A DNA stretch of 64,000 bases, from positions 111,206 to 175,205 of the forward strand of contig NZ_JAJBBR010000010.1 of assembly GCF_020532555.1 (NCBI RefSeq), read 5' to 3'. Positions 7,342 to 14,116 of the stretch are shown here, in pieces (the first letter of the stretch is position 1; each line of letters opens with the position of its first letter). The notes under the pieces were generated by a model, which worked only from the letters and a program-made list of their open reading frames with translations, had not been told where the DNA came from and made no database searches. The translations under genes and the position numbers were made by a program. This DNA is from Microvirga lenta. Lineage in GTDB: Bacteria; Pseudomonadota; Alphaproteobacteria; Rhizobiales; Beijerinckiaceae.

Positions 7342-9681
7342 TAGACCGGGCCCGAGCGCAGGGCCTTGTCACCATGGCCGAACAGGCACGGCTGGCCGAT
7401 CTGATCCGGCAGAAGCACGCGACATCGGCGGTGGCGGTCAATGACAACGTGCACGCCTATGGGCGGCTCAGCATGGCCTTGTCCCAAATGAGCCCAATGC
7501 TGGCGCAGGTTGGCCTCGGCGGCAGCGTCGGCATGATCGGCGGCGGCGCCTTCGCAGGCATTGCGGCAGGTGTTGCAAGCGTCATCGCGGCGGGTACAGG
7601 CATTGCACGGGCCGGTGATCAGTGGACGGCCTACGCTAACCGGCTCATTGCAGCCGGCGAGGCCTCTCAGATGGTCGGTGCGCGGCAAGCGTGAGCTGGT
7701 CGAGATGGCCACACGGAGCCGCTCTGAACTGGCTGGAACCGTCGACCTGTACTCGACGCTTCAGCGCGCAACGCAAGAACTGGGCGTCAGTCAGCAGCAG
7801 GTTTCCCGCGTCGTCGAAACGGTTACTAAATCCTTTCAGCTCAACGGCGGATCCGCGGCGGGCGCCGCCGGCGCAATCATGCAGCTGGGGCAGGCCTTCG
7901 ACAGCGGCGTGTTACGCGGCGAAGAGTTCAACAGCGTCCTTGAGCAGGCACCTAGCCTGGCCCGGCTCATTGCGCAGGAGTTCGGCGTCGGTATGGGCGA
8001 TCTCCGCAAGCTGGCCGAGGATGGGAAGATCTCGGCCGAGCGGGTGTTCCAGGCCATCGAGAACGGCTCGGCCGACATTGACGCCCAGTTCGCGAAGACC
8101 GCCTCCACAATGGCACAGGAGTCGACCAACGCCGGAACGGCCCTGTTGCAGCTCGGTGCCGAGATGGACGGCCTGCTTGGCGTTTCGGACATGCTCGCAG
8201 GGGCGTTTCAGGGCGTTGCAAACGCAGCGCGGGGAATGGCCAGTGCCGTTTCAGCCTTCGGTGATGGCCGCGAAGTGTTGAGGATCCAAGGGGCTGAGCA
8301 GGCGGTCCGGCAGTATGAGATGAACGTTGCAGGCTTCCAGGGGCGCAACGACTACGCCAGCCGCCAGGATCTCGCCCGGGAGATGGCCGCTCTCGAGAAT
8401 GCCCGTCGGGAGCTATCTCAGCTTCAGGAGAAGCGGCTGCAGAGCATGATCACCCTGCCCGATCTGATCCGGCTCAACGAGGAAGGAATGGTCACAACGG
8501 AGCGGACCATTCGCGCCACGGAGAGGGCGGTCAATGATCTCGCCGAAGCCGAGAAGAAACTGGCGCGCGAGGGCATGACACCCGTTGCGCGCGCAATGGC
8601 AGAGGCCGAGGAGGCGCACAAGACGCGGCTCAAGACCTATGAGGAGCTCAGGGCCGGCGGCGCCGAGCAGGCCCGTATCAATGACCTGATCGCCCGCAGC
8701 GAGCAGATGAAGCAGCGGGCCATTGCGCAGGCCAATGCCAAGGCGGTGAAGGGCGGCAGGGGTGGCCGGGGCGGGCGCCGTGGCTCAGGCGAGCGCCTCG
8801 ACGATTATGATCGTGCCGTCGACCGCCTTGAGAGGCAGAACGACCGGCAAGACCTGCAGGCGGACGCCTACGGCAAGACCGCGTCTGAGGTGGCGCGGCT
8901 GCGGGTCGAGCAGGAGTTGCTGACGGCAGCGCAGCAGGCAGGGCGGGCCATCACGCCGGAAATGGCGCTTCAGATTGAGCAACTCGGAATGTCGGCGGCA
9001 TCCGCGGCACAACGCATGGAGGAACTGCGGGAGCGGTCGCGCATGTCTCAGGAGTTCGAAGGCATGGCCGGCGATGCTCTGAAAGGTGTCATCTCTGACC
9101 TGCGACAGGGCAAGGATGCGGCCGAGGCCATGACGAACGCCCTCGACAGGCTCGCTGATCGTTTGATCGACATGGCGCTGGACTCAGCCCTCTCCGGACT
9201 GTTCGGGAAGGGAGGCATAAACCTCTCCAGCTTCTTCGGCGGGGGCAGGGCGACCATCGCCAACTTTGATCCGATCACTGGCGCTGTTCTCCATGAGGGG
9301 GGAACGGTCGGCATCGATGGCACACCACGCATTGTCCACCCAGCGCATTTCGAGAACGCGCCTCGCTTCCACAACGGCACGCTCGCCCATGATGAGCGCT
9401 ACGCTATCCTGCAGACCGGCGAGAAGGTGCTCAGCCGGGATGATGTGGCAACGTCGCGCTCGATCGGCGCGGCGATGTCTCAGCCGGTCCAGTCGGGCCC
9501 GAGGATCATCATCAACAACAATGGCCCAACCGAGGCGTCGGCCGTCGAGCATCCCGACGGCTCTATCGAGGTCATCGTTGATGCCCTTGAGGGCCGTATG
9601 GCTGACAGAGCCAGTCGGGGCAAGGGGCCGCTCTACAAAGCCTCGACGGCGAGGGCCGGCAACCGGATGCTGCGAGGGTAA
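7342..9681 (+). pseudogene. phage tail tape-measure protein, 5'-truncated and frameshifted
   Basis: Remnant of a prophage tail-length determinant. After the IS the frame reads straight out as VDRARAQGLVTMAEQARLAD, so the gene continued further upstream before the insertion or an earlier deletion. A +1 change near 7689 (GCG CGG CAA G CGT GAG) ends the first frame at TGA 7692. The second frame resumes with RELVEMATRSRSELAG and runs to 9681. Recognisable parts are the tape_meas_nterm-like region (QQVSRVVETVTKSFQLNGG, LRGEEFNSVLEQAPSLARL), long coiled-coil segments, and the C-terminus typical of lambdoid/Mu-like tape measures (RIVHPAHFENAPRFHNG, ILQTGEKVLSRDD). The left flank of the IS shows no tail sequence, so the 5' part is lost. 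No other tail gene remains. Confidence 0.85.
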
Positions 9682-9685
9682 ACTC

Positions 9686-10567
9686 CTATAGATCCTTGAT
9701 TTTTTCAAATCTGATATTCAAAGGCTGATCACCGATTGTGAGTGTGTGCTCCTGGCCGGACGCAAAACTTAATGGGAGCTCAATGTTGAGTGGTAGAGAA
9801 GTCGACTCCTCGGCTTTGAATCCGGTCGCGAGTTCGCCTCCTGCCGGCACATACATGGTCGCTGAAATGACCAATCGATCACCAATGACATGATAGGTGC
9901 CTTCATACCGTACACCCGCCGCATCGCCCCCTCCCAGAACGCCGTTCCCGAGATATATACTGCCAAAGCCGCTGGATCCCTGAGGTGCCGAGTACTGCAT
10001 GAGGTATAGGGCTGGATTCGGTCCGGATGACTGAGCTTTAGGAAGATTTTGTGGGGCTCCTGTCTCCCGTGAGGCGCGCATCGCAGCGGCTCTTGTCGCT
10101 CTGTCGTGCCGTGCAATGGCTTGCTCCTCGTCAAGCCAGTTAGGCGCGTAAATTCTCTCAACATCAAACTGATCGATGTTGTAACCCAATACGCGAGCCA
10201 TCTCCGTCTGCAGTTCTAGAAGCTTCTGGTTTCGGAGCTCTAGGCCGATCAGGTTCTCGAAAAATGCTGGCTTCGTGATCATTGAATGATACTCGCGCCA
10301 AAGGTAACGCACTCGTTGATGATCGTGGAACGCCACATCAATGAGGTTGAGAGCCCGGACTGTCTCCTTTGACTCGACCATATGGCGATTTTCCATGAGT
10401 GCCGAGAAGATCGATTGGCGCGTCTGCCGTTTCTGATCATTGAGCTGGCTCCGTCTGGTTAGCCACCAGGCCACGAATGGCGACAGCAATGCGACGATGA
10501 CCGCTATGAAGGCGATGAGATCTGACAGTCTAAATGGACTGAAAGGGCCACTCTCCACGGAAACCAC
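9686..10567 (-). CDS. one-TM protein with DUF6680-like and GrlR-like regions
   Basis: 293 residues of unknown function. A hydrophobic segment at about 17-36 anchors the N-terminus. Residues 40-170 resemble the DUF6680 family (SALMENRHMVESKETVRALNLIDVAFHD, then WREY). A low-complexity linker follows, and residues about 210-290 look like the small beta-barrel GrlR-like domain (YEGTYHVIGDRLVISATMYVP, LPLSFASGQEHTLTIGDQPL). The start is GTG 10567; a second GTG lies three codons later. It is convergent with the tape-measure pseudogene (4 bases between their ends) and its composition is more AT-rich than the core genes, consistent with accessory cargo. Domain calls are from memory of family patterns; the function is not known. 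Confidence 0.7.
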   Translation of the reverse strand: MVSVESGPFSPFRLSDLIAFIAVIVALLSPFVAWWLTRRSQLNDQKRQTRQSIFSALMENRHMVESKETVRALNLIDVAFHDHQRVRYLWREYHSMITKPAFFENLIGLELRNQKLLELQTEMARVLGYNIDQFDVERIYAPNWLDEEQAIARHDRATRAAAMRASRETGAPQNLPKAQSSGPNPALYLMQYSAPQGSSGFGSIYLGNGVLGGGDAAGVRYEGTYHVIGDRLVISATMYVPAGGELATGFKAEESTSLPLNIELPLSFASGQEHTLTIGDQPLNIRFEKIKDL

Positions 10568-10822
10568 TCCTGTTCCGACAGCAGATCTTATTCCCCGGCT
10601 TAGTCACGAACTTGACAAGAGGGGTTACCGATTTTTCCTGTGGTTTATTCCTGCGAGGCCAAAGCCGCTAAACCGCGCACGGATCAGGGTTTGCTTACCA
10701 GAACTGGGGAGTAAATTCCCCTACGATTAAAGTAAAATCCCCACATTCACCATTGATATTCTTCGTACATCCGGACTATTCACCTATAAGAGCATAACCA
10801 ATCAAAGGTAATTTTCTGAAGC

Positions 10823-11068
10823 ATGGGGCTTACGACGATGAAAATCGACGCAAATGGGGCGGGTGATCTCGCAAACGACCCTAACCCGCTGCACGAAATT
10901 TATGTGGATCCTGACTTTGCATTCGTGGTCCAGCAGACCGTTCATGTGCGGCGCGGTGGTCGGTACGAACCCGGGCCGGATCAGCTCATCGTCTATGACC
11001 AGTCAGGTGCCATCGATAGGGTTGTCGGCTTGGGCGTGGGTGGTGCTCGGTGGCTCTTTGGTGACTAG
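10823..11068 (+). CDS. small hypothetical protein, 81 residues
   Basis: No family recognised. Residues 20-55 are acidic with a beta-like pattern (DPDFAFVVQQTVHVRRGG) and the C-terminus is glycine-rich (GLGVGGARWLFGD). A second start at 10838 (MKIDANGAGD) has GGGG nine bases upstream and may be the true one. It stands alone between a minus-strand membrane-protein gene and the convergent Abi-C module in the accessory island. Confidence 0.45.
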   Translation: MGLTTMKIDANGAGDLANDPNPLHEIYVDPDFAFVVQQTVHVRRGGRYEPGPDQLIVYDQSGAIDRVVGLGVGGARWLFGD

Positions 11069-11094
11069 GCGTAGCTAAGGAGCCATGGCGGAAC

Positions 11095-11526
11095 TTACGA
11101 GAAAAGGCCATGAACCAAGTCGACGAGACGGCGTGTCCCCTCGTCGACGCCTTTCTCTGCAAGCTTGGTCGCGCTCTTCATCCCAACCTGCTTCGCGGCA
11201 TCAACCAACTGATTACCGAGGCCTCGCTCGTCACCCTTTGCCCTGAGAACTGCCGGAAGTGAATTTAAGGCTCTGTAGCCCTTTTCTGTGAGTTCAACGC
11301 CAAAGTAGGCAGTCTCGCCATCGAGATTGTCCGCCACTTGTTGACACCGGATGTAGCTCTCCTTGCGGAGCCAATCCATGGTGCTTTCCCAATGCTCAGT
11401 CTTTTCGGGCTTGTCTTCTAAGAGCGCGAAATCGGACGGATCGAGATCAAGCTTCCTCGGCCTAGCCTCGTAGAGCTTCGCAAAGATCAGGCCGATGAAT
11501 AAGTCAAAATCGTTCACCTCTGACAT
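11095..11526 (-). CDS. hypothetical partner of the Abi-C protein, winged-helix-like
   Basis: 143 residues, no named family recognised. Helical N-terminus (DFDLFIGLIFAKLYEARP), then a segment that reads like a winged helix (TMDWLRKESYIRCQQVAD, a beta hairpin ETAYFGVELTEKGYRAL), then an amphipathic C-terminal helix region (GNQLVDAAKQVGMKSATKLAEKGVDEGTRR split by a Gly turn). Its ATG lies 2 bases after the stop codon of the upstream STM4504/CBY_0614-like gene, so the two are almost certainly co-transcribed and probably act together. The ELTEKGYRAL stretch is typical of the wing of MarR/PadR-like folds, so a DNA- or partner-binding role is a guess. Confidence 0.65.
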   Translation of the reverse strand: MSEVNDFDLFIGLIFAKLYEARPRKLDLDPSDFALLEDKPEKTEHWESTMDWLRKESYIRCQQVADNLDGETAYFGVELTEKGYRALNSLPAVLRAKGDERGLGNQLVDAAKQVGMKSATKLAEKGVDEGTRRLVDLVHGLFS

Positions 11527-11528
11527 GT

Positions 11529-12470
11529 TCAGGAAGCTTCAGAGGCGCGGAACGCTTCGTAGAGGAACCGGATTTTCGAGGCGGCGAGGTGGAGCGCGTA
11601 AGCCACGACGTACTCAGGAACTTCGATCGGCTCAGCCCCTTGACCATGACCCCCAGTGTTGTTTCGGAGGGCGGGAAGACCCGATGAAATGGTGTTGATA
11701 AGTTGCTGGAATGAGCCACTCACATAGCCTGGGATCAGTTCGTTGTTTCTTAATACATTCAGCAGGTCGCCGGCTGTAGCACCTTTCGAGTAGGTCCAGC
11801 CTTTCGCCTCGCAGATAGCTTTCATCGTGCTCTCAAGAGCATTGTTGGCATCTACGGCGCAGTCCTTAAACTCGCCATTCTTAAAGTGATCGTGAGCTGA
11901 CCGAAATTCTTCATTCGCGCCCGCAAATCGCTTATCTTGTAGCAGAGCGAGAGCTGGTTTTGTTAATTCCCTGTGTAGATACTCGTTATCAACTCGTACG
12001 AGAGCGCCACTTTCGTACTGATAGCCAAAACCAGAGCGCCGGAACCGCTCGTTGAGCTCTTTAACAGCTTCTGAAGCCGAAATTTCTATGTTTCGATTGG
12101 AGCGATCCTCCGCATCAAACTTAGACAGCAGCCGCTCAATTGCTCTGAAACAGAGTTCTACGACGTCAAGCCAGACGAGAAGATCCTCTTCAGCCTTGAG
12201 TGCCCTCTCAACTACATCTGCGTCCTGTGGCAAGAAGGTCTTCGCCAAGGTCTCGCGACCGTGCTCATGCGCAACGGCGCGATGCACCGCTTTGTAAATA
12301 TCCTCGGCACTGTATGACTCGTATCTGGTGACATAGGACCGGCCGATGGCCGCCTTAACGATGTTCCAAACCTGAATGCGAAGCTTTTCCGGGATGCTGT
12401 CGTACTGGAAGATATCTTCCGCGCCAGATACCGCTTTCAGTCGCGAAGAGTACATGTCAACGAGTGGCAT
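11529..12470 (-). CDS. STM4504/CBY_0614-like protein with Abi-C type C-terminus
   Basis: 313 residues. The N-terminal half resembles the STM4504/CBY_0614 family (MPLVDMYSSRLKA, DIFQYDSIPEKLRIQVWNIV). The C-terminal ~100 residues match the abortive-infection C-terminal pattern: ALESTMKAICEAKGW, AGDLLNVLRNNELIPGY, then LRNNTGGHGQG and a final helix with LHLAASKIRFLYEAF. Proteins with this C-terminus occur in phage-resistance and accessory islands; the biochemical activity is unknown. ATG 12470 was chosen because upstream extension would run through the rpmG terminator. It is the first gene of a two-gene operon next to a prophage remnant, and is AT-richer than the core. Confidence 0.7.
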   Translation of the reverse strand: MPLVDMYSSRLKAVSGAEDIFQYDSIPEKLRIQVWNIVKAAIGRSYVTRYESYSAEDIYKAVHRAVAHEHGRETLAKTFLPQDADVVERALKAEEDLLVWLDVVELCFRAIERLLSKFDAEDRSNRNIEISASEAVKELNERFRRSGFGYQYESGALVRVDNEYLHRELTKPALALLQDKRFAGANEEFRSAHDHFKNGEFKDCAVDANNALESTMKAICEAKGWTYSKGATAGDLLNVLRNNELIPGYVSGSFQQLINTISSGLPALRNNTGGHGQGAEPIEVPEYVVAYALHLAASKIRFLYEAFRASEAS

Positions 12471-12518
12471 TGAGACAATCCAGGCGCAGTTGGACGTTAC
12501 CCTTGTGTTACCCAACAT

Positions 12519-12552
12519 GGAAAAACCGCCCCATCTCTGAGGCGGTTTTTCC
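12519..12552 (-). terminator. rpmG terminator (bidirectional)
   Basis: Perfect 12-bp inverted repeat GGAAAAACCGCC / GGCGGTTTTTCC with a 10-base loop; on the minus strand the stem ends in a T run. It sits 30 bases after rpmG and marks the boundary between core and island. Confidence 0.85.
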
Positions 12553-12582
12553 AATACAAACAATCACTTAGACCGCTTAGTG

Positions 12583-12750
12583 CTACTTGATCTTGGCTTC
12601 CTTGAACTCGACGTGCTTCTTGGCGACCGGGTCGTACTTCTTGAACGACATCTTGTCGGTCATCGTGCGGGAGTTCTTCTTCGTCACGTAGAAATAGCCC
12701 GTGTCGGCGGTGGAGACGAGCTTCACTTTGATGGTTGCGGCTTTGGCCAT
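12583..12750 (-). CDS. rpmG: 50S ribosomal protein L33
   Basis: 55-residue ribosomal protein of the large subunit: [20 protein letters not shown], then [20 protein letters not shown] and the end [11 protein letters not shown]. The length and ending are those of alphaproteobacterial L33. The zinc-binding cysteines of some L33 forms are absent (C- type). AGAGGT lies about 7 bases upstream of the ATG. It is monocistronic, bounded by the NUDIX-operon terminator upstream and its own strong terminator downstream. Confidence 0.95.
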   Translation of the reverse strand: MAKAATIKVKLVSTADTGYFYVTKKNSRTMTDKMSFKKYDPVAKKHVEFKEAKIK

Positions 12751-12794
12751 GGTCGGACCTCTTGGTTCGGCGCTCGGCGTGGCCGAAACGCAAA

Positions 12795-12812
12795 GGCCGG
12801 GCGAACCCGGCC
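12795..12812 (-). terminator. UUCG-loop terminator of the rnr-DUF983-NUDIX operon
   Basis: On the minus strand: GGCCGGG-TTCG-CCCGGCC followed by TTTGCGTTT. A 7-bp all-GC stem closed by the very stable UUCG tetraloop, about 100 bases after the NUDIX stop codon. Confidence 0.75.
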
Positions 12813-12915
12813 GAGAAAATCGTGGCTTCCCATGCCCGATTTAGGCCGCTCCGTCAAGACTTTCCCTCGGCGAGAAAGGCCGGACGGAGAGGATGGGCGG
12901 CCAAAAGCCCGGGTT

Positions 12916-13671
12916 TTACAGCAATTCCCGCACGAAACGGCCGCGCTTCTGGTAGAAGAAGGGCACCGGCAGTTCATGGCCGAATCCGGCGGCGATCCGC
13001 GATTCCAGCTCCGAGAGGAGCACGGCGGTGATCGGCGGCAGGTCCAGGGCCCGCGCCTTCTCGATGGTGACCCAGGTCAGCTCCACGAGTTCCGAATCGG
13101 GGCCGACGGCGCCTTCGATCTCTTCCGCGATGGCGGTCCGGTCCACGGCGAAGAAGCGGGTGTCGAACCGCTTCACGCGCTTGGGCGGCGTGATGGCGCG
13201 GCCGATGAAGTGCAGGGCCTCGAGATCCGGGAAGATCCCCCGCTCCTTGAAGGTGGCCCAGGGCGTGCCTTCCGGCACCCTGTCAGGGCTGCCGTAATCC
13301 TTGGTGCCGAGAAGCAGGCCGGTCTCTTCGAAGGTCTCGCGGATGGCGGCCAGCGCCAGGGCGCGGCTGCGCTGGGCGGAGGGGCGGGTCACCCGCGCCA
13401 TGAGGGCGTGCTCGGCCCGCGGGTGAAGGGCGCCCGCGACCGCCATGGAACGGTCGCCCGCCTCGATCCGTCCTCCGGGGAAGACGAACTTGCCGGGCAT
13501 GAACTTGTGTCCCGCATGGCGCTTGCCCATGAGCACCTTGGGGGCGCGTCCCTTGCGGTCGATGATGATGAGGGTGGCGGCGTCGGCAGGGCGGAGCGCC
13601 GGGGCCTTAGGATCGCGCGTCGCGGACGCGAAGCGTTCCATCTGTTCCAGCTGCGCCTGCATCTCCGTCAC
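12916..13671 (-). CDS. NUDIX hydrolase with split Nudix box (NUDT19-like)
   Basis: 251 residues. Hydrolyses a nucleoside-diphosphate-linked substrate, probably CoA or a nucleotide sugar. FPGGRIEAGD (about 64-73) is the start of the Nudix box and AAIRETFEETGLL (about 108-120) its metal-binding REXXEEXG end. The two are separated by roughly 35 residues instead of the usual few, an insertion seen in NUDT19-type enzymes. GTG 13671 was chosen because GGGGAG lies 7 bases upstream; ATG 13662 has no usable site. The gene overlaps the end of the DUF983 gene by 65 bases, so translation is probably coupled. It is the last gene of the rnr operon. Confidence 0.85.
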   Translation of the reverse strand: MTEMQAQLEQMERFASATRDPKAPALRPADAATLIIIDRKGRAPKVLMGKRHAGHKFMPGKFVFPGGRIEAGDRSMAVAGALHPRAEHALMARVTRPSAQRSRALALAAIRETFEETGLLLGTKDYGSPDRVPEGTPWATFKERGIFPDLEALHFIGRAITPPKRVKRFDTRFFAVDRTAIAEEIEGAVGPDSELVELTWVTIEKARALDLPPITAVLLSELESRIAAGFGHELPVPFFYQKRGRFVRELL

Positions 13672-14107
13672 GTGTCCGCTCCCCGTCCTGTTCTCCGCTC
13701 CCGGCGCGGGCCGCGCCGAAGCCATGCATACCTAGCGCGTATTGCAGGCCCACGACAGCGCCTTTCACCGGCTGGAGAAGCGCAAGGCACAGGACGAGCG
13801 TGAGGGCGGGCCAGAGCGCGAGATGGAGCCACATGGGAACCTCCATCCTGGTCTCGGTCATGAGGATGCCGTAGCCGATCAGGTGACCCACCACGAACAT
13901 GACGATGTAGGGCGGGAAGTCGTCCGCCCGGTGGTGGTGAAACTCGGTCCCGCAGGCATCGCACTGGTCCGCCACCTTGAGGAAGCGGCCGAAGAGGCGG
14001 CCCCGGTTGCAGGCCGGGCAGCGGCCCATGAAGCCGCGCCTCATGGCGGTGAAGACCGGAACCGCAGCCGGATCGCGTGGCGTCGCGGTTTCGATGGAAT
14101 AGGGCAT
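13607..14107 (-). CDS. DUF983 family zinc-ribbon membrane protein
   Basis: 166 residues. N-terminal four-cysteine zinc ribbon (RCPACNRGRLF ... QCDACGTEF), then FHHHRADDFPPYIVM and two transmembrane helices (IVMFVVGHLIGYGILM; WLHLALWPALTLVLCLALLQPV) with the typical KGAVVGLQYALGMHGF end. This arrangement defines DUF983; the function is unknown. The gene begins 9 bases after the rnr stop and overlaps the NUDIX gene, placing all three in one operon. The Arg/Asp-rich tail past residue 135 is poorly conserved and is the part overlapping the next gene. Confidence 0.9.
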   Translation of the reverse strand: MPYSIETATPRDPAAVPVFTAMRRGFMGRCPACNRGRLFGRFLKVADQCDACGTEFHHHRADDFPPYIVMFVVGHLIGYGILMTETRMEVPMWLHLALWPALTLVLCLALLQPVKGAVVGLQYALGMHGFGAARAGSGEQDGERTRDGDAGAAGTDGTLRVRDARS

Positions 14108-14116
14108 CGTCGTTCC

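Noticed and set aside
10612..10640. TTGACA promoter-like box before the 81-residue gene
   Set aside because: No matching -10 sequence at suitable spacing.
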